This document shows, piece by piece, positions 36,624 through 44,854 of a stretch of DNA of 64,000 nucleotides. This DNA is from Leclercia sp. S52 (GTDB lineage: Bacteria; Pseudomonadota; Gammaproteobacteria; Enterobacterales; Enterobacteriaceae): NCBI RefSeq assembly GCF_039727615.1, contig NZ_CP152474.1:558001-622000 (forward strand), written 5' to 3'. The notes under the pieces are model-generated. The model did no database searches. It was not told the DNA's origin and was given only the letters and a program-made list of their open reading frames with translations. The stretch's first letter is position 1. Every line of letters begins with the position of its first letter. The translations under genes and the position numbers were made by a program.

Positions 36624-37680
36624 CACCCTGGCGCGGGTCTTTACCCCGCACGGCAATATCGTCTACACCGCCAACGACTTTCGCCAGACGTTGCGCATCG
36701 TCTTTGCCGGGATGATTGCCCTCAGCGTGTCGAGCTTTTACAACACCAGCTACGGCGTCTTCTTCGTGATCTATCCGATCATGCTCCTGTCGCTGGTGCC
36801 GGTGTTTAACCGCCACGTCGCCAAACAGTTCGTGTTCAGCTCTGCGCTGAACTGTATCGAAATGGTGTTCATTATCGGCTATCTGGCGCAGTGGCCGGCG
36901 ATCATGACCCTGGTGGTGTTTGGCCTCTACGTGATGCGTTTTCGCTTTATGAGCCAGGGGCCGCTGTTTCTGTTTGGCTCGATGGGGGTGGTGTGCCAGA
37001 GCACCATGCTCAACTTTATGAGCTACCCGACCACCAACTGGCACACGCTGCTGTTCTCCAACCTCGAAGCCAGCGTGATGGCGGTGTGCCTGAGCGCGCT
37101 GATGCACTTCCTGCTGCCGGATGTCGAACCGCGCACGCCGCCGCCGCGGCTGGAGAAAGATGCCGCCCGGGTGCGCCATGAGTCGCTGCTCTCCGGTACC
37201 GTGGCGACCATGATTTTTGTGGTGTTCCAGGTAAGCGATCTTAGCGACTCCCTGTCGGCGCTGATGGCGGGGGTGCTGATCCTCTTCCCGATGCACTACC
37301 GCGGGGCGGTGATGAGCTCCCTGTGGCGCGTGGTCGGAGTGGTGCTCGGCTGCCTCTACATTCTGGTGGTGCAGCTGGTGCTGTACGATCACAGTAGTCA
37401 CATGCTGCTGATGATGCCGCTGATCGGCCTCGGGCTGGCGTTTGGCGCGCGGCTGCACGTGATGGAGAAGGTGGGGGCCGGGGTCGGTTTTGCCAGCATT
37501 ACCACCATCGGGATCATGTTCGGCCAGAACATGCACCCGGACGGCGACCTGGTGTTCAGCGATCTCTACCGCATCGTCTCGGTGACGGTAGCGCTGGTGG
37601 CGACCCTGACCATGGTGTTCCTTATGCACCTGATCCTGAACTGCTTTGCCCCGACGCGCTACGTGATCCGCAATCCGTAA
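36613..37680 (+). CDS. DUF2955 (FUSC-like) membrane protein
   Basis: 355 residues with ten or so hydrophobic helices in two blocks separated by a charged loop (about 175-200), the pattern of DUF2955/aromatic-acid exporter proteins. ATG 36613 lies inside the end of the HlyD gene. With MarR and HlyD it forms an efflux unit; the substrate is not evident. Confidence 0.88.
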   Translation: MSINTLARVFTPHGNIVYTANDFRQTLRIVFAGMIALSVSSFYNTSYGVFFVIYPIMLLSLVPVFNRHVAKQFVFSSALNCIEMVFIIGYLAQWPAIMTLVVFGLYVMRFRFMSQGPLFLFGSMGVVCQSTMLNFMSYPTTNWHTLLFSNLEASVMAVCLSALMHFLLPDVEPRTPPPRLEKDAARVRHESLLSGTVATMIFVVFQVSDLSDSLSALMAGVLILFPMHYRGAVMSSLWRVVGVVLGCLYILVVQLVLYDHSSHMLLMMPLIGLGLAFGARLHVMEKVGAGVGFASITTIGIMFGQNMHPDGDLVFSDLYRIVSVTVALVATLTMVFLMHLILNCFAPTRYVIRNP

Positions 37681-37685
37681 TCCTG

Positions 37686-38967
37686 TTAGCGAGTGAGCAG
37701 AGGCAGCACCTCGGGCAGCTGCGACAGCAGGAACAGGATCAGCCCGATGGTGCCGCCCACCAGGGTGCCGTTGACGCGGATAAACTGCAGGTCCTTGCCG
37801 ATGTTCAGCTCAATCTGCCGGGACATATCTTTGGCATCCCAGCCTTTGACCGTGTCGCTGATATGGCGGGTGAGGAAGCGGGCAAAATCCGGTGCCACGC
37901 GGTGCGCCGCCTGCTCCAGATGTTCGTTCAGGGAGGCGCGCAGGTTGGTATCTGCCACCAGGGTTTCACCAAACCACAGTCCGGCGTTGGCGAGGCGCTG
38001 CTTCACGCGGGAGTCGTCGCTCTGCATGTCGGCCTTAAGCCACTGGCGCAGATCGGCCCACATCTCCCCCAGATAGCGGTTAAAGGCCTCGTCGTTCTTG
38101 AGATACTCTTTGATGTTTTCGGCTTTGGCGGCGGTTTCAGGATCGTTTTTCAGATTCTCCACCAGCTTCAGCACCGCGCGATCGAAGGCCTGGCGGATCT
38201 GGTGGGTGCGGTCGTGGCTGACGTCATCCAGAATGGCATTCACCGCATTCGACACCAGCTCGGCGCTCTGATCCCCCAGCCACTCGGTGGGTAAAATCAT
38301 CGCCTTGCGCGGGTGCTCGGTCTTCAGCCAGTGGACGATTTGCGCGGCGATAAAGTCGCGGGTACTGTCGCGCTGCAGGAGCGTAATCAGGCGATTAATC
38401 ACCGCATCCAGCAGCACCTGATGACGGTTGTTTTTGGTCATGCTCTCCAGCATGGCGGCGCTGGTTTCGCTGAAATCGACCTTATCCAGCGCCTTATGCA
38501 CCGCCCGCTTGAGCATGCGCTGAATGCGCCCATCGTCGGTCAGCTCAAGGAAGCCGCTCATCACCTGCATAATATGCTGCCCGACGCGCTGGGCGTTGTC
38601 CGGCTGGCTGAACCAGTTGCCGATAAGCAACGCCGGTTCGTATTTGCGGATGAGCGCCACCAGCGACTGGGTATCGAGGAATTTCTCCTGCACAAACTGG
38701 CCAAGATTGTCGCCAATCCGGTCTTTATTGCGTGGGATAATCGCCGTATGGCGCGAGATAAAGGGGATCGGCACCCGGCGGAACAGGGCCACCACGGCAA
38801 ACCAGTCAGCCAGCGCGCCGACCATCGCCGCTTCGGCAATGGCTTTCACCCCCCCGCACCCAGAAGGTCTGCGGCAGGAAGAGGGTGGCGATAAAGGTCG
38901 CGGCGGCAATCAGCAGCAGCGACAGCGCCAGCAGCTTGGCGCGTTTGAGTTCAGCGAGTTTTTCCAT
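37686..38967 (-). CDS. yjiN: DUF445 inner-membrane protein YjiN (frameshifted as read)
   Basis: About 426 residues when joined, the length of E. coli YjiN. The first 39 residues from ATG 38967 ([20 protein letters not shown], one membrane helix, then TFWVRG) are in a different frame from [24 protein letters not shown]. The C7 run at 38849-38855 has one base too many. The rest is the long DUF445 helical region ending with a C-terminal membrane helix ([23 protein letters not shown]). It converges on the DUF2955 gene. Function unknown. Confidence 0.88.
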
Positions 38968-39019
38968 AGGGTTAAGGATAGAGGGAGAAAAGGCGAAGGG
39001 GCAAGGGAGCAGGCATTTT

Positions 39020-39100
39020 CCCCGGTGGCGCTGCGCTTACCGGGGCTACGATGTGTGTTTTCCAGTTTTGTAGGCCTGATAAGCGCAGCGCCATCAGGCG
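39020..39100. repeat. REP-type palindromes
   Basis: CCCGGTGGCGCTGCGCTTACCGGGGC is followed by GTAGGCCTGATAAGCGCAGCGCCATCAGGC. They lie between yjiN and the convergent-side LysE gene. Confidence 0.8.
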
Positions 39101-39110
39101 TTTTCTGAGT

Positions 39111-39755
39111 TCAGAGTGAGGTGAAAAATCGCCACAGGATCCCTGCACCAAACACCATCAGCACCACTCCCGCCACGCGCTCAATTTTCCAGATGTTGTT
39201 GCTGAGCCGCCGTTGGACGGTGGGCAGGGCAATAAACGACACCACCGCCAGATCCCACACCAGCACTACCGTGACCATCCAGATCCCGCTGACCGACTGC
39301 TGCAGCAGGGTGACGTTCGGGCCGAGCAGCGCTGTCATCAGCGCCAGATAAAAAAGCGCGTTTTTCGGATTCAGCACCGCCGATCCCAGCCCGAGCAGGA
39401 GTTGCCTGGACCAGGAGGGGCGCTCCGGCTCCGGGTTATCCAGTGCCAGCGTGCGGGCGCGGCTTTGCGCCAGCTGCCAGCCGATCCACAGCAGATACAG
39501 CGCGCCCAGCAGCTCGATAACATTGAACAACAGCGTGAACTGACGCAGCGCGCTCCAGCCCAGTATCACCAGCAGGATATAGAGCCCGTTGCCCAAGGCG
39601 ATCCCCACGCACAGCCCGGCGCTGCCGCGCAGGCGATGGCGGGCGGCGAAGCCCAACAGCAAAAAGAAATCCGGGCCGGGGCTGAGCAGGGCAACAAAAT
39701 GTGCCAGCGCGAGGGCCAAAAAAGCGGGCGGAAAGAGAGGGGTAAGCAGTTCCAT
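39111..39755 (-). CDS. LysE/RhtB family amino-acid exporter
   Basis: 214 residues, six membrane helices. The family motif SPGPDFFLLLGFAARHRLRGSAGLCVGIALGNGLYIL is at residues 26-60, and LNPKNALFYLALMTALLG marks helix 4. It exports an amino acid or derivative. It is transcribed after the AraC gene 47 bp upstream on the same strand. Confidence 0.92.
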   Translation of the reverse strand: MELLTPLFPPAFLALALAHFVALLSPGPDFFLLLGFAARHRLRGSAGLCVGIALGNGLYILLVILGWSALRQFTLLFNVIELLGALYLLWIGWQLAQSRARTLALDNPEPERPSWSRQLLLGLGSAVLNPKNALFYLALMTALLGPNVTLLQQSVSGIWMVTVVLVWDLAVVSFIALPTVQRRLSNNIWKIERVAGVVLMVFGAGILWRFFTSL

Positions 39756-39802
39756 AGTGACCTCATCAGCAAAACTGAGGTCAGGCTACAGTGAGGCGAG
39801 CG

Positions 39803-40546
39803 CTAATTATTGTCAGATATTGATCGTCCGGTGGCGTACTGGCGCGGCGTGGCGGCTGTGTAGCTGACAAAGGTTTTATGGAAGTGGCTCTGATCGGCAA
39901 AGCCGCTCTGGTAGCTGACGTCGGCAATGTCATCTCCGGCGCGCAGGCGCGCTTTGGCGAACTCTATCCGGGAAATGTTCAGGAAAGTGCCGGGCGTCAG
40001 GCCCGTATCCTGCTTAAAGGTTCTGATAAGCGTCTCTTTGCGCAGCGAGAAGCGCCGGGCTAAGACGTCCAGAGACGGCGGCGTTTGCAGGCTGTGGCGA
40101 AGTGCCTGCTGAAGCGCAAGGCTGGTGGGACGCAGGGGAACGGGCGACGTTGGCTCAGCGGCAATCAGGAAGAGAAGCGCGTCGATGGCCGTCGCCGAGA
40201 GTGTCTCAACGACCGTCAGATACTGGCGGAACAGTACCTCATTGCGGATCACCTGCATGGCGGGCTGAAGGTCGGTCTCCAGATACAGCATATGGTAGCT
40301 GCGCGACTGCCCTGCGACCGGATTACAGCTGTGCGGCAGATGCGCGGGGATGACGATCAGATCGCCAGGATAAAGGGTGAACGGCTCGCCGTTGCAGGTG
40401 CAGCAGGTTTGCCCCTCGAGGATGGCACCAATGGAAAGCTGCCCGTGGCTGTGACGCTTATAGGCCTGGGTGCTTTGCCAGGTGCTGCGCAGCTCAACGC
40501 CGGGCTGGCGGCGGAAGGTCTGATTGACGTGGCGCGTGTGGGTCAT
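39803..40546 (-). CDS. AraC family regulator with cupin sensor
   Basis: 247 residues. N-terminal cupin (GQLSIGAILEGQTCCTCNGEPFTLYPGDLIVIPAHLPHSC) and C-terminal AraC double HTH (SLDVLARRFSLRKETLIRTFKQDTGLTPGTFL, IADVSYQSGFADQSHFHKTFVSYTAATPRQY). This AraC type often sits beside a LysE exporter, as here, and senses the exported compound. Confidence 0.92.
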   Translation of the reverse strand: MTHTRHVNQTFRRQPGVELRSTWQSTQAYKRHSHGQLSIGAILEGQTCCTCNGEPFTLYPGDLIVIPAHLPHSCNPVAGQSRSYHMLYLETDLQPAMQVIRNEVLFRQYLTVVETLSATAIDALLFLIAAEPTSPVPLRPTSLALQQALRHSLQTPPSLDVLARRFSLRKETLIRTFKQDTGLTPGTFLNISRIEFAKARLRAGDDIADVSYQSGFADQSHFHKTFVSYTAATPRQYATGRSISDNN

Positions 40547-40705
40547 AGTGGTTACCGGAAAGGTTTAGGTGTTTATAGCATGAGCGGAGAAGGGTGTCGC
40601 CTGTGATAATTTGGGGAGAGGTCGTTATGTGATAAGAATAATGGTACATATAATACCGCAACTGCATCACAGTAATATCTGGGAAAATTATTAAAGGAAT
40701 AAACT

Positions 40706-41128
40706 ATGCACGTCAGCTCGGCTATTAAATGGTTACATCGGCTCACCACCGTCCTGTTGCTTATTATCGTTGCAGGCTATTTTTCTTATGAATACTTCAT
40801 GAAGAGCCGAAGCGACGATCGTTTAGTGATGAAAAAGGAGATTTCAGATAAGGTGACGCTTTACGTCACGCAGTATGGGGGCGGGGCAACCGTACCTGAT
40901 ATTTATCGCTATTACCTGGATGATAAAAATCAGACGATAGAGCAGCTAAGAAAAAGCGAGCCTTTTCTCGTTTCAGATAATGGCCTTGCCATAATTAACG
41001 GCTACGGTAATACCATCAATGTTAAGTTATCAGGGCGTATCTATTCTTTCAGTAATCTGACGATGTTCTACGCTCAGGAAAATCTGGTTATCCCGGTGAT
41101 TAATCTTACTGCCACAGGAGTACATTAA
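40706..41128 (+). CDS. Hypothetical membrane-anchored protein
   Basis: 140 residues. One N-terminal membrane helix (about 13-32) in an N-in orientation (basic before, polar after) and a soluble C-terminal domain expected in the periplasm. Sequence is AT-rich compared with neighbours. AAAGGAAT precedes the ATG. No family recognised; 80 bp separate it from sad. Confidence 0.65.
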   Translation: MHVSSAIKWLHRLTTVLLLIIVAGYFSYEYFMKSRSDDRLVMKKEISDKVTLYVTQYGGGATVPDIYRYYLDDKNQTIEQLRKSEPFLVSDNGLAIINGYGNTINVKLSGRIYSFSNLTMFYAQENLVIPVINLTATGVH

Positions 41129-41207
41129 CCTGTATACCTAACTTTACCTGCAAGCTCAGCCATTTTGACTACCCTTAATACCCAACGCGGTAAAAAAGGA
41201 GGCAACA

Positions 41208-42578
41208 ATGGCCTATAAGACAGTGAATCCTGCCAACAACAAACTCATCAAAGAATATCCTTCTCATACCGATGCTGATGTCGAGGCGGCGCTGAACACC
41301 GCCGATGCGCTCTACCACTCCGACTGGTCGAAGGGCAGCATGGATAAACGCCTGGCGGTGCTGCATAAGCTGGCGGATCTGATTGATTCCCGTACCGAAG
41401 AGCTGGCGAAAATTGCCAGCGTGGAGATGGGTAAACTCATTGCCCAGAGCCGCGGCGAGGTGAAACTCTGCGCGCAGATCGCCCGCTATTACGCGGATAA
41501 CGCCAAACAATTCCTCGCCCCGGTGAAGTACCCGTCTGAGATGGGCGAGGCGTGGGTGGAGCACCATCCGATCGGCGTGGTGATGGCCGTGGAGCCGTGG
41601 AACTTCCCTTACTACCAGCTGATGCGCGTGCTGGCCCCGAACCTGGCGGCAGGTAACCCGGTGATTGCCAAACATGCCAGCATCGTGCCGCACTGTGCGG
41701 AGACCTTCGCCCATCTGGTGCGCGAAGCCGGTGCCCCGGACGGAGCCTGGACTAACCTGTTTATCTCTTCCGATCAGGTGGCAAATATCATCGCCGACGA
41801 TCGCGTGCAGGGTGCTGCGCTGACCGGGTCCGAGAAGGCCGGTAGCGTGGTGGCTGCCCAGGCGGCGAAGCACATCAAGAAATCGACCCTCGAACTGGGC
41901 GGCAACGACGTGTTCGTGGTGCTGGACGATGCGGACCTTGAGAAGGCGGTGAAGATCGGCGTCAACGCGCGTCTCGCCAATGCCGGACAGGTCTGTACCG
42001 CCGCCAAGCGCTTTATCGTGCATGAGAAGGTGGCCGGGCAGTTCCTGGAGAAATACACCGAGGCATTCCGCGCGATTAAAATCGGCGATCCGCTGGACGA
42101 AAGCACCCGGCTTGGGCCGCTCTCCTCAAAAGAGGCGCTGGAGACCCTGACGAAACAGGTAGATGAGGCGGTGAAGAACGGCGCGACGCTGCATTACGGC
42201 GGCAAACCGGTCCAGCGCGAAGGTAGCTTCTTTGAGCCGACCATTCTGACCAACATCAGCCGCGATAACCCCGCGTATTTCGAAGAGTTCTTCGGCCCGG
42301 TGGCGCAGATCTATGTGGTGAAAAACGATGATGAGGCGGTGAAGCTTGCCAACGACTCGCACTACGGTCTGGGCGGCGCGGTGTTCAGTAAAGATATCGA
42401 ACGCGCTAAAAAGATGGCTTCGAAAATCGAAACCGGGATGGTGTGGATCAACTGGCTTACCGATACCGCGCCGGAGCTGCCGTTTGGCGGCGTGAAACGT
42501 TCCGGTTACGGGCGCGAGCTGTCGGATCTGGGGATTAAAGAGTTTGTGAACCAGAAGCTGGTGGTTATTCGCCGCTAG
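41208..42578 (+). CDS. sad: Succinate-semialdehyde dehydrogenase Sad/YneI
   Basis: 456 residues. Catalytic Glu in STLELGGNDVFVVLDDAD and Cys in RLANAGQVCTAAKRF; LTGSEKAGSVV is the cofactor loop. The MAYKTVNPANNKLIKEYP start and the compact length match E. coli Sad (YneI) rather than GabD. It oxidises succinate semialdehyde to succinate with NAD. Confidence 0.9.
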   Translation: MAYKTVNPANNKLIKEYPSHTDADVEAALNTADALYHSDWSKGSMDKRLAVLHKLADLIDSRTEELAKIASVEMGKLIAQSRGEVKLCAQIARYYADNAKQFLAPVKYPSEMGEAWVEHHPIGVVMAVEPWNFPYYQLMRVLAPNLAAGNPVIAKHASIVPHCAETFAHLVREAGAPDGAWTNLFISSDQVANIIADDRVQGAALTGSEKAGSVVAAQAAKHIKKSTLELGGNDVFVVLDDADLEKAVKIGVNARLANAGQVCTAAKRFIVHEKVAGQFLEKYTEAFRAIKIGDPLDESTRLGPLSSKEALETLTKQVDEAVKNGATLHYGGKPVQREGSFFEPTILTNISRDNPAYFEEFFGPVAQIYVVKNDDEAVKLANDSHYGLGGAVFSKDIERAKKMASKIETGMVWINWLTDTAPELPFGGVKRSGYGRELSDLGIKEFVNQKLVVIRR

Positions 42579-42583
42579 GTATT

Positions 42584-42670
42584 TCTCCCCTCACCCTGAC
42601 CCTCTCCCCAAAGGGGAGAGGGAACAAACCCACGGATTTGTAGGCCGGGTAAGCGCAGCGCCACCCGGCA
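42584..42670. repeat. REP/BIME-type repeats after sad
   Basis: CTCTCCCC AAA GGGGAGAG hairpin (42602-42620) and a REP unit (GTAGGCCGGGTAAGCGC...CCACCCGGC) followed by a T run at 42672-42676, which could also act as terminator for sad. It uses the same two building blocks as the 23627-24069 array. Confidence 0.8.
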
Positions 42671-42680
42671 GTTTTTTGGG

Positions 42681-43226
42681 TTAGAAGCTCACGCCGCCGC
42701 CAACATAGGCGCCGTCAATCAGAGTGTGGTTTGGACGGCCGTCTTTGCCATCAACGCTCACGTGGCGGTAACCCACTTTCAGCGTAACCGGTTTGATTGG
42801 GGTCCAGCTTACGCCGCCGTTAGCTTCAACGTAGTTTTTAACGCTGTTGTTCAGGCCATCCGGAGCCACGTAACCTTCACCGAACACGTTAATGCTGTCC
42901 GTCAGCGCAACGTTCACACCGCCGCCAACCGGGAATGCCACGCCGTTATCGCCTTTTTTCGGGCCGATGTAGATCGCTTTCGCACCTGCATTCAGCATCA
43001 CCGGGCCCACTTCAAAGTTGTAGCCTGCGCCAACGCCACCGGTCTGGGTACCGTCGTCGGTATTTTTGAGCCAGTTTCCTTCGGTATATAAACCGGAGGA
43101 GGATTTACCCATTTCCACATTCAGGTTGGTGAAGTTCTTACCCTGTTCAATGCTGCCGCCCATAGCCAGTGCGGAGCCCGATACAGCAGTCAGAGCGGAA
43201 AGGAGAAGGATATTAAGCTTTTTCAT
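42681..43226 (-). CDS. YfaZ-like outer-membrane protein
   Basis: 181 residues. Sec signal peptide (MKKLNILLLSALTAVSGSALA) then an all-beta mature chain of alternating hydrophobic and polar residues ending in GGGVSF, typical of a small outer-membrane barrel. Length and the FTNLNVEMGKSSSGLYTEGNWLKN stretch fit the YfaZ family. The 324 bp before the next feature (43227-43550) hold no gene; its promoter must be there. Confidence 0.75.
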   Translation of the reverse strand: MKKLNILLLSALTAVSGSALAMGGSIEQGKNFTNLNVEMGKSSSGLYTEGNWLKNTDDGTQTGGVGAGYNFEVGPVMLNAGAKAIYIGPKKGDNGVAFPVGGGVNVALTDSINVFGEGYVAPDGLNNSVKNYVEANGGVSWTPIKPVTLKVGYRHVSVDGKDGRPNHTLIDGAYVGGGVSF

Positions 43227-43549
43227 GTTTTATGCCTCGTCATCAAATTAATCTGAAGGCACCTTAACAAGCGAAGTTTATGACTGCAAATGTGATGGGG
43301 GTCGAGGTTTTATGCTGATTGTGTAAATTTATTACGGGATTATTGTTGCGCAATGGTGACTTTACTGCAGGGTCAATGATTGATTTTATCGTGTTTAAGA
43401 TCGATTTAGTTTATTCCCTAAACGGAGCGTGAATAACGCAGAAATAATAGCCAGTGACGAATTAAGGGTGACTATTATCATTACGCAAGACGTTTTCAGT
43501 TTTACAGTTTATAACCTTTATTTACATTGATTCATCGCCTGAAGCGCCC

Positions 43550-43585
43550 AAAAAAGCACTCCCCATCGTTGTAAACAGGGAGTGC
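43550..43585 (-). terminator. Terminator of the btsT-yjiX-yjiA operon
   Basis: On the minus strand GCACTCCC (43578-43585) pairs with GGGAGTGC (43556-43563) and six T follow. It lies five bases past the yjiA stop. Confidence 0.9.
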
Positions 43586-43590
43586 CGGGA

Positions 43591-44544
43591 TTATTTCTTC
43601 AGGCCAGCGAAACCCGCGCGGATCTCGTCTTCCGGCAAATCAATCCCGATCAACACCATCACGCTGTGCGGCGCTTCCTCGCCCCACGGGCGATCCCAGT
43701 CGGCGCTGTAGAGGCGCTGCACGCCCTGGAACAGCAGGCGGTTTGGTTCGCCATCGATCCACAGCATCCCTTTATAGCGCAGCAGTTTGTCGGCAAAGGA
43801 GAGCAGCAGGTTCTCCATTACGCGGGAGACCTCGCTGATATCCACCGGGTAATCCAGCTCGACCACGATAGAGGAGACGTCGTTCTGCTTGTCGGCCATA
43901 AAGTGGAAGCGCGGCCTGGAGGTTACCTTCTCTTCGAGCATAAAGCCGTTGGTGTTGAACAGGTACGCCAGGTCGATATCACCATGGGTGACGGTATAGA
44001 TCGGCGCGCGGGCGTTGATGCGCGTCAGGCGCTCGCGCAATTTTTCGCTCTCTCCCGCCACGTCGGTTTTGGTCAGCAGGATGCGGTCGGCATAGCCCAC
44101 CTGCGACTGGGCGATGGTGAACTGGTTCATCTGCTCGTCGGCGTGGACCGCGTCTACCAGGGCGATCACGCCGTCCAGCAGGTAGCGCTGGCAGAGGATC
44201 TCGTGGGAGAAGAAGGTCTGAATAATCGGGCCGGGGTCGGCCATGCCGGTGCACTCAATCACCAGCCGGTCGAAGTCGATCTCGCCGCGATCGCGGCTGT
44301 CGAGCAGGTCGAGCAGGGCGTCTTCGAGTTCATTCGAGCGGGTGCAGCAGATGCAGCCGTTGGTCAGGGTTTTGATCTGGGTGGCGCGATCGCCAATCAG
44401 CTGGTCATCAACGGAGACTTCCCCGAACTCGTTTTCGATGACCGCGATTTTGAAGCCGTGTTGTTCGTTGAGGATGTGGCGCAGCAGGGTAGTTTTGCCC
44501 GCGCCAAGAAAGCCGGTGAGCAGGGTAACGGCAATCGGTGTCAT
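43591..44544 (-). CDS. yjiA: COG0523 GTPase YjiA
   Basis: 317 residues. Walker A GFLGAGKTTLL, the metal-binding CxCC motif NGCICC, switch regions IECTGMADPGP and the guanine-specificity LTKTDV are all visible. The C-terminal CobW domain ends LPEDEIRAGFAGLKK. YjiA binds zinc and GTP and is thought to be a metallochaperone. Third gene of the btsT operon as in E. coli; it starts 10 bp after yjiX. Confidence 0.95.
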   Translation of the reverse strand: MTPIAVTLLTGFLGAGKTTLLRHILNEQHGFKIAVIENEFGEVSVDDQLIGDRATQIKTLTNGCICCTRSNELEDALLDLLDSRDRGEIDFDRLVIECTGMADPGPIIQTFFSHEILCQRYLLDGVIALVDAVHADEQMNQFTIAQSQVGYADRILLTKTDVAGESEKLRERLTRINARAPIYTVTHGDIDLAYLFNTNGFMLEEKVTSRPRFHFMADKQNDVSSIVVELDYPVDISEVSRVMENLLLSFADKLLRYKGMLWIDGEPNRLLFQGVQRLYSADWDRPWGEEAPHSVMVLIGIDLPEDEIRAGFAGLKK

Positions 44545-44554
44545 GGTCTCTCCT

Positions 44555-44758
44555 TTAGCAGCAGCGTACGCCGCCTTCTCCTCCTCCGCCGTAGCGCGCT
44601 TCCTGACGCTCGCGGAAGAATTCGTTGTAGGTCATGTACGGCTTATCCGGATGGTTGGTCTTCATATGTTCAACGTAGTTGTCATAGTCCGGGATGCCAA
44701 TCAGCATTTTTGCCGCCTGACCGAGGTATTTTTTAGCTTCGCCTAAGTTACCAAACAT
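44555..44758 (-). CDS. yjiX: YbdD/YjiX family small protein
   Basis: 67 residues, [33 protein letters not shown]...ending GVRCC, matching E. coli YjiX. The family always follows BtsT or CstA transporters. Function unknown. Separated from btsT by a REP pair of about 96 bp. Confidence 0.95.
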   Translation of the reverse strand: MFGNLGEAKKYLGQAAKMLIGIPDYDNYVEHMKTNHPDKPYMTYNEFFRERQEARYGGGGEGGVRCC

Positions 44759-44779
44759 AACGCATCCTGATAAGGAAAA

Positions 44780-44851
44780 GCCCGGTGGCGCTGCGCTTAC
44801 CGGGCCTACGAGTACATTGTAGGGCGGGTAAGCGTAGCGCCACCCGCCGTT
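44780..44851. repeat. REP pair between btsT and yjiX
   Basis: GCCCGGTGGCGCTGCGCTTACCGGGC and the inverted unit GGGCGGGTAAGCGTAGCGCCACCCGCC. It may lower expression of the downstream genes by pausing or processing. Confidence 0.8.
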
Positions 44852-44854
44852 TTT